64,000 bases of DNA from Rhodococcoides kroppenstedtii (GCF_900111805.1 NZ_FOJN01000004.1:124001-188000), one strand, 5' to 3'. Counted from the stretch's first letter, positions 27,745 through 38,165 are shown. The notes: generated by a model from the sequence alone, not told the origin. Numbers and translations are program-made.

Positions 27745-29580
27745 TCAGAACGCGGCTTCGTCGAGCTCCATCACGTCGTTGTCGAGGTCGCCGAGGATCT
27801 GACGGGTGCTGGTCAGACGCGGGAGGATGTTCTTGGCGAAGAACGACGCCACGGCGACCTTGCCCTCGTAGAACGGCTTGTCCTTGGCGCTGGGTCCGTT
27901 GTCGAGCGCGGCGAGGGCGATCTCGGACTGGCGCAGCAGCAACCAGCCGATCATGAGGTCACCGACGCTCAGCAGCAGACGCACGGAGCCGAGACCCACC
28001 TTGTACAGCTCGGTGGGCTGCTCCTGCGCACCCATGAGGTGCTGGGTCAGCGTGGCCACCATGCCCTGGACGTCCTCGAGCGCGGTGTTCAGCAGGGCGC
28101 GCTCGCTCTTCAGGCGACCGTTGCCGGCCTCGCTGTCGATCCACGACTTGATCTGCCCGGCAACGTGAGCGAGGGCGACGCCGCGGTCGCGGGCGATCTT
28201 CCGGAAGAAGAAGTCCTGCGCCTGGATGGCGGTGGTGCCCTCGTACAGCGAGTCGATCTTGGCGTCGCGGATGTACTGCTCGATGGGGTAGTCCTGCAAG
28301 AAGCCCGACCCACCCAGGGTCTGCAGGCTCTGTGCGAGCTGCTCGTACGCGACCTCGGACCCGACACCCTTGACGATCGGCAGCAGCAGATCGTTCACGC
28401 GGTACGCGGTGTCCTTGTCCGCACCCGAGACGTGCTGCGCCGCAGCCTCGTCCTGGTGGGCGGCGGTGTAGAGGTACACCGCGCGCAGACCCTCGGCGTA
28501 GGCCTTCTGGGTCATGAGCGAACGACGGACGTCGGGGTGGTGCGTGATGGTGACGCGCGGGGCCGTCTTGTCGGTCATCTGCGTCAGGTCGGCACCCTGG
28601 ACACGCTGCTTGGCGTAGTCCAGCGCGGTGAGGTACCCGGTGGACAGGGTCGAGATGGCCTTGGTGCCCACCATCATTCGGGCGTGCTCGATGACGTCGA
28701 ACATCTGCGCGATGCCGTTGTGGACGTCGCCGACGAGCCAGCCCTTGGCCGGGATGCCGTGGCCGCCGAGGGTGAGCTCGCACGTGGCGGAGACCTTCAG
28801 ACCCATCTTGTGCTCGACGTTGGTGACGAAGACGCCGTTGCGCTCGCCCAGTTCACCGGTCTCGGAGTCGAAGTGGAACTTCGGCACGAAGAAGAGGGAC
28901 AGGCCCTTGGTGCCGGGCTTGCCACCCTCGGGGCGAGCGAGAACCAGGTGGAAGATGTTCTCGAACAGATCGTCCGAGTCGGCCGAGGTGATGAAGCGCT
29001 TCACACCCTCGATGTGCCAGGTGCCGTCCTCCTGCTGGATGGCCTTGGTGCGGCCGGCGCCCACGTCGGATCCGGCGTCGGGCTCGGTGAGCACCATGGT
29101 GGCGCCCCAGTTGCGCTCGGAGGCGAGCTGGGCCCAGCGCTTCTGCTCGTCGTTGCCGTTGTCGTAGAGGATCTGCGCGAAGCCGGGGCCGGCGGCGTAC
29201 ATGAATGCGGCCGGCTGCGAGCCGAGCAGCATCTCCGCGACGGCCCAGAACACCTGGCGGGGGGCGGGCAGGCCGCCGAGCTCCTCGTCGAGGCCGAGGT
29301 GGTCCCAGCCGGCCTCCTGCAGCGCGCGGTAGGACTTCTTGAACGACTCCGGCAGCGTGACGGTGTGCGTCTCCGGGTCGAAGGTGGGCGGGTTGCGGTC
29401 CGCGTCGGCGAAGGACTCGCCCAGCGGGCCCTCGGCGAGGCGACGGACCTCGACCAGCATCTCCCGTACCGTGTCGACGTCCAGGTCGCCGAACTCCCCG
29501 GACGCGAGCGTCTTGTCGAGGGCGTAGAGCTCGAACAAGTTGAACTCGAGGTCTCGCAGATTGCTCTTGTAGTGGCCCAT
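27745..29580 (-). CDS. fadE5: FadE5-like acyl-CoA dehydrogenase
   Basis: A 611-residue dehydrogenase, the same length as M. tuberculosis FadE5 (Rv0244c) by recall. It starts [19 protein letters not shown], characteristic of this long subfamily. FAD/substrate motifs: [52 protein letters not shown] and [14 protein letters not shown], where the E of YEGTT is the expected catalytic base. It has an extra C-terminal helical domain of ~150 residues. It oxidises acyl-CoA of broad chain length. ATG 29580 is chosen over in-frame upstream 29643 because homology begins at MGHYKSN. The leader has two operator-like sites. Confidence 0.92.
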   Translation of the reverse strand: MGHYKSNLRDLEFNLFELYALDKTLASGEFGDLDVDTVREMLVEVRRLAEGPLGESFADADRNPPTFDPETHTVTLPESFKKSYRALQEAGWDHLGLDEELGGLPAPRQVFWAVAEMLLGSQPAAFMYAAGPGFAQILYDNGNDEQKRWAQLASERNWGATMVLTEPDAGSDVGAGRTKAIQQEDGTWHIEGVKRFITSADSDDLFENIFHLVLARPEGGKPGTKGLSLFFVPKFHFDSETGELGERNGVFVTNVEHKMGLKVSATCELTLGGHGIPAKGWLVGDVHNGIAQMFDVIEHARMMVGTKAISTLSTGYLTALDYAKQRVQGADLTQMTDKTAPRVTITHHPDVRRSLMTQKAYAEGLRAVYLYTAAHQDEAAAQHVSGADKDTAYRVNDLLLPIVKGVGSEVAYEQLAQSLQTLGGSGFLQDYPIEQYIRDAKIDSLYEGTTAIQAQDFFFRKIARDRGVALAHVAGQIKSWIDSEAGNGRLKSERALLNTALEDVQGMVATLTQHLMGAQEQPTELYKVGLGSVRLLLSVGDLMIGWLLLRQSEIALAALDNGPSAKDKPFYEGKVAVASFFAKNILPRLTSTRQILGDLDNDVMELDEAAF

Positions 29581-29653
29581 GTGACTGCGTCTCCGTACTA
29601 GGTGGTGCGGTCCGCCCTCGTCGGTACCGCCTTCGGTGAGCACCCGGCGCTTG

Positions 29654-29667
29654 CTACTCGCCAGTAA
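29654..29667 (-). promoter_or_regulatory. fadE5 operator-like site, proximal
   Basis: Read on the minus strand it is TTACTGGCGAGTAG, the same motif as at 16976-16989. It lies 74 bases before the fadE5 start. A TACTAT hexamer (29677-29682, minus strand) immediately upstream resembles a -10 element, so a protein bound here would cover the transcription start. Repression is inferred. Confidence 0.6.
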
Positions 29668-29712
29668 CTTGACGCCATAGTACGCCGACGGTGGGGCCCT
29701 GCCAACAGGGGA

Positions 29713-29726
29713 TTACTCGTCGGTAA
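29713..29726 (-). promoter_or_regulatory. fadE5 operator-like site, distal
   Basis: Read on the minus strand it is TTACCGACGAGTAA, 133 bases before fadE5 and 59 bases centre to centre from the proximal site. It overlaps the TAA stop codon of the methyltransferase gene. A second bound dimer could cooperate with the first. Confidence 0.5.
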
Positions 29727-30315
29727 CCGACGCCACCAGAACGGTGTCGAGTGCGGTCGCGTCACCCACTCGGCGCGACGTCGTGTCGGCCCGGACGACG
29801 ATCGCGGCGGCGGGCAGATCGGCGACGAGATCGCCTGGTGTGTACAGGATCTCGATATCCGACGGCCCCGGCGCACCCGTCGTCGGATTGTCCGTGTGGT
29901 GACCGATCACGATGAGGATTCCCTCATGTTTCAGGGCTCCGATCGCCGCCTTCAGCACCGTCCGTCGGACGTCCGGCGGCAGGTGCAGATACGACGCGAC
30001 GACGAGGTCGTACTCACGCGGCGGAACGAGCGTCGTGACGTCCGCGTGGACCCAGCGGACGCGCTCGCGAATGGACCGCGTCGCCGTCGCGGCCACCGAC
30101 GCCGCCCCCGAGAGCGCAACGCCACTGAAGTCGACCGCGTCGACCTGCCATCCCCGCGTCGCCAACCACAGCGCGTTGCGACCGTGACCGCAGGCGAGGT
30201 CCAGCGCCCGGCCGTGCGGACGCGAGGTGACGAACTCGACCAGCACGTCGTCGGGCGGCGACCCGGGCGACGGGGTGCGTCCGTCGTACTTCGCGTCCCA
30301 CGCGGCGGCGTCCAT
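29713..30315 (-). CDS. SAM-dependent class I methyltransferase
   Basis: A 200-residue methyltransferase: motif I ALDLACGHGRNALWLA, the acidic motif II end VDAVDFSG, the post-I HADVTTL and motif IV EYDLVVASYLHLP. It resembles the tellurite-resistance/thiol-methyltransferase type small enzymes, but the acceptor is unknown. The start ATG 30315 overlaps the racemase stop (TGATG), so they are cotranscribed. Its stop codon overlaps the distal operator-like site of fadE5, placing regulatory DNA inside the coding end. Confidence 0.82.
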   Translation of the reverse strand: MDAAAWDAKYDGRTPSPGSPPDDVLVEFVTSRPHGRALDLACGHGRNALWLATRGWQVDAVDFSGVALSGAASVAATATRSIRERVRWVHADVTTLVPPREYDLVVASYLHLPPDVRRTVLKAAIGALKHEGILIVIGHHTDNPTTGAPGPSDIEILYTPGDLVADLPAAAIVVRADTTSRRVGDATALDTVLVASVTDE

Positions 30316-31400
30316 CAGGTCCAGATCTCGTCCGGATCCGCGGCGGTGCGGGCCGGGCCCTCCGGCCGCGTCGGCACGGTCCGGGAGAAGCGCGGCGCGG
30401 GAGCGTGCTGGGTGATGCCGTCGACGTCGACGAGGTTCTCGCGCGCCGCCATCTGCGGATGCGACGACGCCTCCCCGAACGTGAGCACCGGCGTCACGCA
30501 CGCGTCGGTCCCGTCGAAGGTGGCGGCCCACTCGTCGCGGGTGCGGGAGGCGAAGACGTCGGTGAAGGTTTTCCGCAGTTCGGGCCACCGATCGCGGTCC
30601 AGCTGGTGCGGCAGCGCACCCGGGTCGAGGCCCAGGCCCTGCAGGAGCGCAGCGTAGAACTGCGGCTCGAGCGCGCCCACCGCGACGTGCTTGCCGTCGG
30701 CGGTCTCGTACGTGTCGTAGAAGGGTGCGCCGGTGTCGAGGAGGTTCGCGCCGCGCTCGTCGGACCACATGCCGATGCCGCGCCACCCCCAGATCATGTG
30801 CGACAGCGCCACCGTGCCGTCGACCATCGCGGCGTCGATCACCTGCCCGCGACCCGACGACGCCCGTTCCACCAGCGCCGCCAGAATGCCGGTGACCAGG
30901 AACATCGAGCCGCCGCCGAAGTCGCCGACCATGTTCAGCGGCGGCACCGGACGCTCGCCTTCGCGTCCGATCGCGTGCAGCACGCCGGTCACGGAGATGT
31001 AGTTGATGTCGTGGCCCGCCGTCTGGGCCCACGGTCCGTCCTGACCCCACCCCGTCATGCGGCCGTAGATCAGGCGGGGGTTGCGGCCCGTCGTGTCCTC
31101 CGGCCCGAGGCCCATACGCTCCGTGACGCCGGGGCGGAACCCTTCGATGAGCACGTCGGCGCGGTCCACCAGCCGCTGCACGCGGTCCAGGTCCGCGGGA
31201 TCCTTGAGGTTGGCCTCGACGATGCGGCGGTTCCGGATCAACGGATCACCGGTCGCGCCCTCGCCCGGCAGCGCACCCGCCCGCTGCACCCGCACCACGT
31301 CCGCTCCCAGATCGGCGAGGAGCGTCGCGGCATGCGGTCCCGGTCCGATGCCCGCGAGTTCGACGACCTTGATCCCGGCCAGAGGCCCACCTGAAGTCAT
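30315..31400 (-). CDS. mcr: Alpha-methylacyl-CoA racemase (CaiB/BaiF family)
   Basis: A 361-residue class III CoA transferase-fold enzyme, near the 360 of M. tuberculosis MCR (Rv1143). Motifs: [27 protein letters not shown] at the N-terminus in order, [22 protein letters not shown] with the expected catalytic His, [11 protein letters not shown] with the Asp, and [22 protein letters not shown] with the Glu. It interconverts (R)- and (S)-2-methylacyl-CoA so that branched lipids and sterol side chains can enter beta-oxidation, which fits the FadE5 neighbourhood. Confidence 0.87.
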   Translation of the reverse strand: MTSGGPLAGIKVVELAGIGPGPHAATLLADLGADVVRVQRAGALPGEGATGDPLIRNRRIVEANLKDPADLDRVQRLVDRADVLIEGFRPGVTERMGLGPEDTTGRNPRLIYGRMTGWGQDGPWAQTAGHDINYISVTGVLHAIGREGERPVPPLNMVGDFGGGSMFLVTGILAALVERASSGRGQVIDAAMVDGTVALSHMIWGWRGIGMWSDERGANLLDTGAPFYDTYETADGKHVAVGALEPQFYAALLQGLGLDPGALPHQLDRDRWPELRKTFTDVFASRTRDEWAATFDGTDACVTPVLTFGEASSHPQMAARENLVDVDGITQHAPAPRFSRTVPTRPEGPARTAADPDEIWT

Positions 31401-31485
31401 GCGCCGACCCTAACCACGACGGGGCGCCCGAGCCGTGACCCGATCGTGCGGGTCGGGGGACCGGATGGTCGTGTCCTGCCGCACC

Positions 31486-31545
31486 TGCTCAGGTTCCGGT
31501 CAGGCGCGCGGGTTGCAACCGGTGAGGGTGGCGGGAACCTGCGCA
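31486..31545 (-). repeat. Type 1 palindromic repeat C (inverted orientation)
   Basis: A 60-base unit bounded by TGCTCAGGTTCC and GGAACCTGCGCA, with the loop core GGTTGCAACCGG, the reverse of the orientation at A, B and D. GGTTGCAACC is itself a perfect palindrome. It lies in the 162-base gap between the racemase start and the DinB-like stop, both on the minus strand. The rest of that gap shows nothing recognisable. Confidence 0.8.
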
Positions 31546-31562
31546 ACTGGAACCCACGGACG

Positions 31563-32135
31563 TCACCGATACCTCTCCGCCGCCCCGTCCACCCGCCCGC
31601 GGTAGTCGGCCCACCAGTCGCGGTCGCCGTCGGGGAGGTTCGAGTTGCCGGCGCTCATGCCGGCGGAGTCGTCGACCAGTTCCCGCACGATGTCGGCGTG
31701 GCCAGCGTGCCGATGGGTCTCGGCGATCAGGTGCACCAGCACGAAGGACACGGTCACCGGACCGCGCCCGGGCCACCACGGCACCGACCCCTCCGCGTCG
31801 GGACCGAGGAGCCGCACCGTCTCGTCGCCGTGGGCGGACACGCGGCGGTAGAGATCGATCAGGTCCGCGCGGGATTGATCGGGGGTGGCCCACATGTCCG
31901 CGTTCGCGTCCACGTCCGCGCCGGCCCAGGGGATCGGCTCGGGGAACGGCCGCGCGAACACCGCACCCAGGTAGCCGGACTCCACGGCGGCGAGGTGTTT
32001 GACGAGTCCCAGCAGATTGGTGCCGGTGCGGGTGAGGGGCCGACGGATGTCGTGTTCGGAGGCGCCGTCGAGCTTCCACAGCACCGCGTCGCGGCCGCGT
32101 TGGAGGTAGGTCAGCAGGTCGGTGGTGTCCGCCAT
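31563..32135 (-). CDS. DinB-superfamily (DUF664-type) protein
   Basis: A 190-residue four-helix protein. Candidate metal ligands are His in [15 protein letters not shown] and the pair in [19 protein letters not shown], the pattern of DinB/mycothiol-dependent enzymes. A Trp-rich segment ([19 protein letters not shown]) is also typical. Actinobacterial members include mycothiol S-transferases and isomerases; the substrate is unknown. ATG 32135 is preferred; an in-frame ATG at 32147 is possible. Divergent from purT: the candidate starts are only 20 bases apart or overlap. Confidence 0.83.
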   Translation of the reverse strand: MADTTDLLTYLQRGRDAVLWKLDGASEHDIRRPLTRTGTNLLGLVKHLAAVESGYLGAVFARPFPEPIPWAGADVDANADMWATPDQSRADLIDLYRRVSAHGDETVRLLGPDAEGSVPWWPGRGPVTVSFVLVHLIAETHRHAGHADIVRELVDDSAGMSAGNSNLPDGDRDWWADYRGRVDGAAERYR

Positions 32136-32154
32136 GCCCGATAGCATGCCTGCT

Positions 32155-33363
32155 GTGACGACTCTCCGGCTCGGAACTCCGCTGTCCCCGTCCGCGACCA
32201 AGGTGATGCTTCTGGGCTCGGGTGAGCTGGGCAAGGAGGTGATCGTCGCGCTGCAGCGGCTCGGGGTCGAGGTGATCGCCGTCGACCGGTACGCCGACGC
32301 GCCCGGCCACCAGGTCGCGCACCGCGCGCACACGGTGAACATGAGCGATCCCGACGCGCTGCTGGCCGTGATCGACGCCGAGCAGCCGCACCTGATCGTC
32401 CCCGAGATCGAGGCCATCGCCACGGACGCGTTGGCCGTCGTCGAGCAGCGCGGTGTCACCACGGTGGTGCCGACGGCGCGCGCGACGCAGCTGACGATGA
32501 ACCGGGAGGGCATCCGTCGTCTCGCGGCGGAGGAGTTGGGCTTGCCGACGTCCCCCTACGGCTTCGCCGACAGCGTCGACGAGGTGCGAGAGGTGTTGTC
32601 GCGCACCGGATTTCCGGCCGTGATCAAGCCGGTGATGTCGTCGTCGGGCAAGGGGCAGTCGGTCGTCCGAGGTGACGACGACGTCCAGGCGGCCTGGGAT
32701 CACGCACAGGCCGGCGGCCGGGTGGCGCTCGGCCGGGTGATCGTCGAGGGCTTCGTCGACTTCGACTACGAGATCACGCAACTCACGGTGCGCGCGTCCG
32801 ACGAGTCCGGCGAGATCGAGACGTACTTCTGCGAGCCGATCGGGCACCTGCAGGAGTCCGGTGACTACGTCGAGTCGTGGCAGCCGCAGCCGATGTCGCC
32901 GGTCGCGCTGGAGGCGTCGCGCGAGGTGGCGCGCACCATCACGACGGCGCTCGGTGGGCGCGGGGTGTTCGGCGTCGAGCTGTTCGTGCAGGGCGACGAC
33001 GTCTTCTTCTCAGAGGTCAGCCCGCGGCCGCACGACACCGGCCTGGTCACGCTGGGTACGCAGCGGCTCTCGGAGTTCGAGCTGCACGCCCGCGCAATCC
33101 TCGGCCTGCCCGTGGACACCTCGCTGCGTTCGCCGGGCGCGTCGGCCGTGATCTACGGCGGTCTCGACGAGGCCGGGATCGCGTTCGAGGGTGTCGACGA
33201 CGCCCTGCGGGTCCCCGAATCCGACGTGCGGCTGTTCGGCAAGCCGGAGAGCTTCGCGCGACGACGGATGGGCGTCGCCTACGCGACGGCCGCGGACGTC
33301 GAGACCGCACGGGATCGTGCCCGCACCGCGGCGAGTCGGGTCAGGCCGGTCTCGGCGACGTGA
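32155..33363 (+). CDS. purT: Formate-dependent phosphoribosylglycinamide formyltransferase (PurT)
   Basis: A 402-residue ATP-grasp enzyme. The start region [20 protein letters not shown] followed by [19 protein letters not shown] matches the N-terminus of known PurT, which is why GTG 32155 is preferred over ATG 32146. Other motifs are [16 protein letters not shown] (ATP loop), [41 protein letters not shown] and [10 protein letters not shown]. It makes formyl-GAR from GAR, formate and ATP in purine synthesis. Its stop overlaps the DUF456 gene (GTGA). Counterpart of Rv0389. Confidence 0.92.
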   Translation: MTTLRLGTPLSPSATKVMLLGSGELGKEVIVALQRLGVEVIAVDRYADAPGHQVAHRAHTVNMSDPDALLAVIDAEQPHLIVPEIEAIATDALAVVEQRGVTTVVPTARATQLTMNREGIRRLAAEELGLPTSPYGFADSVDEVREVLSRTGFPAVIKPVMSSSGKGQSVVRGDDDVQAAWDHAQAGGRVALGRVIVEGFVDFDYEITQLTVRASDESGEIETYFCEPIGHLQESGDYVESWQPQPMSPVALEASREVARTITTALGGRGVFGVELFVQGDDVFFSEVSPRPHDTGLVTLGTQRLSEFELHARAILGLPVDTSLRSPGASAVIYGGLDEAGIAFEGVDDALRVPESDVRLFGKPESFARRRMGVAYATAADVETARDRARTAASRVRPVSAT

Positions 33364-33839
33364 GCGCGGGCGGCGAACTGCTCGTCGGGCTGGCGATCGT
33401 CGTCGGCCTGATCGGCATCGTCGTGCCCGTCCTGCCGGGCGTGCTGCTGATCCTCGCGGCGATCGGTGTGTGGGCGTTCGTCACCGCGACGACGACGGCG
33501 TGGACCGTGTTCGGGGTGGCCGCGGCGCTGCTGGTGATCTCCGGCGTCGTGAAGTACCTGTGGCCCGGCCGTCGCCTGCGGGACGCCGGCGTGCCGACGC
33601 GCTCGATCGTCGTCGGCGGTGTGGTCGGCATCGTCGGGTTCTTCGTCGTCCCGGTGGTGGGGCTGTTCCTGGGCTTCCCGCTGGGGGTGTTCCTGGCGGA
33701 GCTGCCGCGCAGTCGCACCGCGGGGTCGGCCTGGCGGTCGACGGTCCACGCCACGAAGGCGGTGGGCCTGTCGGTTCTCGTCGAACTGTTCGGTGCGCTC
33801 CTCGCCGCCGGGACCTGGCTGCTCGCCGTCCTGCTCTGA
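33360..33839 (+). CDS. DUF456 membrane protein
   Basis: A 159-residue protein with glycine-rich hydrophobic segments: [55 protein letters not shown], a central glycine-zipper ([18 protein letters not shown], then [15 protein letters not shown]), and a C-terminal helix. This is the DUF456 pattern, of unknown function. Start GTG 33360 overlaps purT's stop, so it is translated with PurT. It converges with the amidohydrolase gene with 9 bases between stops. Confidence 0.85.
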   Translation: MSAGGELLVGLAIVVGLIGIVVPVLPGVLLILAAIGVWAFVTATTTAWTVFGVAAALLVISGVVKYLWPGRRLRDAGVPTRSIVVGGVVGIVGFFVVPVVGLFLGFPLGVFLAELPRSRTAGSAWRSTVHATKAVGLSVLVELFGALLAAGTWLLAVLL

Positions 33840-33848
33840 CGCGCAGCG

Positions 33849-34583
33849 CTACCGCTGCCGGTACCAGGCCCTCGCGTTGCCCACCAGCACGGCCTGCAGA
33901 TCCCCGCCGACGGCCTCGGCGATGACGTCGAGGTCCGCCGGCTCGAATCGCCGCCGCGCTCGGGTGCCGGGGAGATCGGAGCCGAACATGAGGGCCTCGG
34001 GACTCACGGCGTGGATGCGGCGCATCGCCGAGAGCGGGTCGTGGTCGATGCGGCCGAACGCCGACGCCTTCACGCGGGCCCCGCGATTGACCAGCTGCAG
34101 CAGGTACGGCATGGCGTCCTCGGACATCCCGAGGTGGTCGATGCTCACCGCGGGCAGTTTCGACATCACGGGTTCGAGGGTGCGGAGCAGGCCCGCGTCG
34201 ACGTAGAACTCGGCGTGCCATCCCGCGACGGAGTGCGCCCGGACGGCCTGGCGGGTCATCGTGGACAGGTCCGACACCCCGCGCCGCAGGTGGAAGCGCA
34301 GGGCGCGGACGCCGGCGCGGTCGAGAGCGGCGATGTCGTCGTCGGTGGCGTCGTCGGCGAGATGGACCACTCCCACCCAGCCCGGCCCCAGCTCGTCCAG
34401 CGCGGCCTCGAGGAACGTCGTGTCCTTCGACTGGAACGTGCCGGAGACGACGGCGCCACCGGTCACCCCGAGCCCGTCGACGTCCGCGAGGTAGTCCGCC
34501 ACCGTGTACGACTCCGGCTGGTAGGTCTCGTTGTTCACCAGCGGAAATCGAGGATCTCTGATGTGGACGTGGCTGTCGAACAC
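33849..34583 (-). CDS. Amidohydrolase-2 family TIM-barrel hydrolase
   Basis: A 244-residue metal-dependent hydrolase. Metal/catalytic motifs in order: DSHVHI (HxH at the N-terminus), RALRFHLRRG, HAEFYVD, SIDHLGM (His of strand 6) and MFGSDLPG (Asp of strand 8). Members hydrolyse lactones such as 2-pyrone-4,6-dicarboxylate, or decarboxylate aromatic acids. Together with the divergent SMP-30 lactonase it could act on a sugar or aromatic lactone; this is inference. Divergent gap of 74 bases with a palindrome. Confidence 0.82.
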   Translation of the reverse strand: MFDSHVHIRDPRFPLVNNETYQPESYTVADYLADVDGLGVTGGAVVSGTFQSKDTTFLEAALDELGPGWVGVVHLADDATDDDIAALDRAGVRALRFHLRRGVSDLSTMTRQAVRAHSVAGWHAEFYVDAGLLRTLEPVMSKLPAVSIDHLGMSEDAMPYLLQLVNRGARVKASAFGRIDHDPLSAMRRIHAVSPEALMFGSDLPGTRARRRFEPADLDVIAEAVGGDLQAVLVGNARAWYRQR

Positions 34584-34620
34584 GTCTGTCAGGATGCCTC
34601 ACAGAGGCTTACGACGTACG

Positions 34621-34633
34621 ACCCACCGTGGGT
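34621..34633. promoter_or_regulatory. Palindrome between amidohydrolase and SMP-30 genes
   Basis: ACCCAC-C-GTGGGT is a perfect 13-base palindrome, 24 bases before the SMP-30 ATG and 37 bases from the amidohydrolase start. The core CCCAC/GTGGG resembles the palindrome at 6479-6494. A shared regulator site is possible but unproven. Confidence 0.4.
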
Positions 34634-34657
34634 GATCGACGAGATTCGAGGAGATTC

Positions 34658-35527
34658 ATGAAGGCCGAACCGAAAGTCGTGCTGGAGGGCTACACCTACT
34701 TCGAGTGCCCGCGGTGGCACGACGGCCGGATCTGGGTGTCCGACTTCTACACCGGCCAGGTGCTGTCCGCGACCGAGGACGGCGACGACGTCCGCGTGGA
34801 GGCGGAGGTGGCGGAGCAGCCGTCGGGCCTCGGCTGGTTGCCCGACGGCCGACTCCTCGTGGTGTCGATGCGTGACCGGAAGGTCCTGCGCCGCGAGCAC
34901 GACGGCAGCCTCGCCGTGCACGCGGACCTGTCGGCGCACGCCACCGGCCACGCCAACGACATGCACGTCGACGCCGACGGTCGCGCCTACGTCGGCAACT
35001 TCGGCTTCGACCTCATGAACATGGCCCCGATCGAGACGGCGTCGCTCCTGCGCGTCGAGCCCGACGGCTCGGTTCACGAGGACGCGACGGACCTGCACTT
35101 CCCCAACGGGATGGCGGTGACCGCCGACGGCGACCTGCTGGTCGACGAGACCCTCGGCAACCGGATCTCCGCGTTCCGCATCGGTGCCGACGGCGCACTC
35201 GGCCCGCGTCGGGACTGGGCGGTGCTGGGCCCGATGCCGGAGTCGACCGACATGGCGACGGGAATCGGCGAGGTGGTGGTGGCACCCGACGGGTGCGCGC
35301 TGGGACCGGACGGCACGCTGTGGGCGGCCGACGCGCTCAACCAGCGGATCGTGCAGATCCGCGAGGGCGAGGGTGTCGTCGACGAGTTGACCTTCGACAC
35401 CGGCGTGTTCGCCTGCGGTTTCGGTGGATCCGATGGGCGCACGCTGTTCGCGTGCGCCGCACCGGATTTCAACGAGCACGCTCGCAAGGAGGAGCGTGAG
35501 GGACGCCTGCTGGCGGTCCGAATCTAG
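34658..35527 (+). CDS. SMP-30/gluconolactonase-family protein
   Basis: A 289-residue six-bladed beta-propeller. Metal-ligand motifs are seen in order: FECPRWHDGRIWVSD (Glu), HANDMHVDADGRAYVGN (Asn), FPNGMAVTADGDLLVDETL (Asn) and LWAADALN (Asp). Such enzymes hydrolyse sugar or aromatic lactones with Ca2+/Zn2+. ATG 34658 is preceded by the ribosome-binding site GAGGAGA. The TAG stop overlaps the fprA stop on the other strand within CTAG (convergent 4-base overlap). Confidence 0.87.
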   Translation: MKAEPKVVLEGYTYFECPRWHDGRIWVSDFYTGQVLSATEDGDDVRVEAEVAEQPSGLGWLPDGRLLVVSMRDRKVLRREHDGSLAVHADLSAHATGHANDMHVDADGRAYVGNFGFDLMNMAPIETASLLRVEPDGSVHEDATDLHFPNGMAVTADGDLLVDETLGNRISAFRIGADGALGPRRDWAVLGPMPESTDMATGIGEVVVAPDGCALGPDGTLWAADALNQRIVQIREGEGVVDELTFDTGVFACGFGGSDGRTLFACAAPDFNEHARKEEREGRLLAVRI

Positions 35528-36903
35528 ATCTTGTCGGGCTCGCTGGCGCGGAGCATGTCCTCGCGCTCGACGACCTTGACCCGCTCGCGCCCCTGGGGCT
35601 CACCCAGGCTGCGCTCGTGGGCGTCGAGCCGGTACCAGCCGTCCCACGTGGTGAACGGGATGTTCTTCGACTCGAGGAACGCCGTCACCGCGTCCTCGGC
35701 GGGCTCCTCCGCGCCGGTGAACGACGGTGCGTCGGCCAGAAGGTTGGCGACGGTCTCGTTGGCGTCGCCCTTGGTGTGGCCGATCAGGCCCACCGGGCCG
35801 CGCTTGATCCAGCCGGTGACATAGGTGGACGGGAACGGCGTGCCGTCGTTGTTGAGCACGCGGCCGGCCTCGTTGGGAATGGTGCCCGCCAGCTCGTCGA
35901 ACGGCAGGTCGGCGATGTTCTGCGACAGGTAGCCGACGGCGCGGTACACGGCCTGGACGTCCCAGTCCGTGTACTTGCCGGTGCCCTTGACGTTGCCGGT
36001 GCCGTCGAGTTCGGTGCGCTCGGTCCGCAGGCCGACCACCTTGCCGTCCTCGCCGAGCACCTCGTGCGGGGACTCGAAGAAGTGCAGGAACAGCTTGTGC
36101 GGGCGGTCGCCGTGGTCCCGGATGGCCCAGTCCTGCAGGGTGTTGGCCACCATGTCGACCTGCTTGGACTCGCGGCGGGCCTTCTCCGAGCCCTCGTCGT
36201 AGTCGATGTCCTCCGGCGCGACGATGACCTCGATGTTGGGCGAGTGGTCGAGCTCGCGCAGCTCGAGCGGAGTGAACTTGGCCTGCGCGGGACCGCGGCG
36301 GCCGAACACGTGCACCTCGACGGCCTTGTTGGCCTTGAGACCCTCGTACACGTTGGCCGGGATCTCCGTGGGGAGCAGCTCGTCGCCGGTCTTCGCCAGC
36401 ACGCGCGCGACGTCGAGAGCGACGTTGCCGACGCCGAGCACGGCGACCTTCTCCGCCTCGAGCGGCCAGGTGCGCGGGACGTCGGGATGACCGTCGTACC
36501 AGGAGACGAAGTCCGCAGCGCCGTAGCTGCCGTCGAGGTCGATGCCCGGGATCTTCAGCTCACGGTCGGCGTTGGCGCCGGTGGAGAAGATGACCGCGTC
36601 GTAGAAGCGACGCAGGGTCGGCAGGTCGATGTCTGTGCCGTAGTCGATGTTGCCCAGCAGGCGCACCTGCGGCTTGTCGAGCACCTTGTGCAGCGCGGTG
36701 ATGATGCCCTTGATGCGCGGGTGGTCCGGCGCGACGCCGTAGCGGATCAGGCCGAACGGAGCGGGCATGCGCTCGTAGAGGTCGATGCTCACGCCGGGAC
36801 CGGACACGTTGTGGTCCGACTTCATCAGGGCATCGGCGGCGTAGATTCCGGCCGGGCCGGCGCCCACGATGGCCACACGAAGCGGGCGGGTCTGGTCAGT
36901 CAT
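35524..36903 (-). CDS. fprA: FprA-like NADPH-ferredoxin reductase
   Basis: A 459-residue adrenodoxin-reductase-type flavoenzyme, similar in length to M. tuberculosis FprA (Rv3106). The FAD motif VAIVGAGPAGIYAADAL is at residues 9-26. Others are PFGLIRYGVAPDHP, the NADP site VAVLGVGNVALDVARVLA, GRRGPAQAKFTPLELREL, and the C-terminal GWIKRGPVGLIGHTKGDANET. It transfers electrons from NADPH to ferredoxin for P450s and other oxygenases; no ferredoxin or P450 is adjacent. Convergent with SMP-30, divergent from the OYE gene over 169 bases. Confidence 0.92.
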   Translation of the reverse strand: MTDQTRPLRVAIVGAGPAGIYAADALMKSDHNVSGPGVSIDLYERMPAPFGLIRYGVAPDHPRIKGIITALHKVLDKPQVRLLGNIDYGTDIDLPTLRRFYDAVIFSTGANADRELKIPGIDLDGSYGAADFVSWYDGHPDVPRTWPLEAEKVAVLGVGNVALDVARVLAKTGDELLPTEIPANVYEGLKANKAVEVHVFGRRGPAQAKFTPLELRELDHSPNIEVIVAPEDIDYDEGSEKARRESKQVDMVANTLQDWAIRDHGDRPHKLFLHFFESPHEVLGEDGKVVGLRTERTELDGTGNVKGTGKYTDWDVQAVYRAVGYLSQNIADLPFDELAGTIPNEAGRVLNNDGTPFPSTYVTGWIKRGPVGLIGHTKGDANETVANLLADAPSFTGAEEPAEDAVTAFLESKNIPFTTWDGWYRLDAHERSLGEPQGRERVKVVEREDMLRASEPDKI

Positions 36904-37072
36904 CAGCGTGGATCTACCTCACGGTCGAACGGGGCGGACAGCCAAGCATAAATGAACAGGTGGGGGCCTTGGTCCGCCAGGTCAGCGGCAGGGAGCAGGC
37001 ATCGAACAGTCGCCGCGCCGTTGTGGCTACGAATAGTCACGGTCCGACGAAACCCCCGGAAAGGCCCCACCC

Positions 37073-38152
37073 GTGACCGCACTCGGCCCCGATTCTCCAA
37101 TTCTCCAGCCGCTCGACGCGGGGGCGATCGCCACCCGCAACCGAGTCTGGATGGCCCCGCTCACCCGCAACCGCAGCGAGCCCGACGGCACCCCGAACGA
37201 CCTCAACGTCGAGTACTACCGGCAGCGCGCCGGTGCCGGGCTGATCGTGTCGGAGGGCACCCAGCCGTCCGCCGTCGGCAAGGGCTACCTGAACACTCCC
37301 GGCATCCACACCGACGAGCAGCAGGCGGGATGGGCGCGCATCGCCGACGCCGTCCACGGCGGCGGTGGTCGAATCGTCGTGCAGCTCATGCACGCCGGAC
37401 GTGTCTCGCACCCGGACAACACCGGTGAGGAGTCGGTGGCCCCGTCGGCGATCGCGCCCGGCATCGACATGGTCACCGCATCCGGGGAGCAGCCGATCCC
37501 GACGCCGCGCGCGCTGGAGACGGACGAACTGCCGGGCATCGTGGCCGAGTTCGTCGACGCGTCCCGGCGTGCGATCGCGGCCGGTCTGGACGGCGTCGAG
37601 ATCCACGCCGCCAACGGCTACCTGCTGCACCAGTTCCTCGCCGACGGCGCCAACACCCGGGCCGACACCTACGGCGGCAGCCCCGAGAACCGCGCACGCC
37701 TGGTGGTCGAGGTGACTCGCGCCGTCGCCGACGCGATCGGCGCCGGACACGTGGGCATCCGCATCTCTCCCGGGTCCACGGCCAGCGGCATCGCCGAGGA
37801 CGACACCACCGGTGCCTACGAGGCGCTGCTCGACGGCATCGACGGCCTCGGCCTGGCCTACCTGCACGTGCTCATCGCGCCGGACGACCCGTTCCTCGGC
37901 AAGATCCGGTCGGCATGGTCGGGCGCGTTGGTGCTCAACACCGGTTTCGAGAAGCCCACCACCCGAGACGACGCCGTCTCCCTGGTCACCGACGGCGTGG
38001 CGGACGCGGTGACCGTCGGGCGCCCGTTCATCGCCAACCCGGATCTGGTGACGCGATGGACCCACGACACCGAGCTGAACACGCCCGACGAGAGCACCTT
38101 CTACGGCGGCGGCGCCGAGGGCTACACCGATTACCCGACGCTGGAGGGGTGA
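37073..38152 (+). CDS. Old Yellow Enzyme family alkene reductase
   Basis: A 359-residue FMN TIM barrel: MAPLTRNRSEPDGTPNDLN, GLIVSEGTQPSA, QLMHAGRVSH, GVEIHAANGYLLHQFL (with the His-Asn substrate-binding pair and the proton-donor Tyr next to it), RADTYGGSPENRARL and VTVGRPFIANPDL. It reduces activated C=C bonds, and in related enzymes nitrate esters, with NAD(P)H. GTG 37073 is the start. Downstream it is followed by a small membrane protein 13 bases away. Confidence 0.9.
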   Translation: MTALGPDSPILQPLDAGAIATRNRVWMAPLTRNRSEPDGTPNDLNVEYYRQRAGAGLIVSEGTQPSAVGKGYLNTPGIHTDEQQAGWARIADAVHGGGGRIVVQLMHAGRVSHPDNTGEESVAPSAIAPGIDMVTASGEQPIPTPRALETDELPGIVAEFVDASRRAIAAGLDGVEIHAANGYLLHQFLADGANTRADTYGGSPENRARLVVEVTRAVADAIGAGHVGIRISPGSTASGIAEDDTTGAYEALLDGIDGLGLAYLHVLIAPDDPFLGKIRSAWSGALVLNTGFEKPTTRDDAVSLVTDGVADAVTVGRPFIANPDLVTRWTHDTELNTPDESTFYGGGAEGYTDYPTLEG

Positions 38153-38165
38153 GAGACTGCCGGGC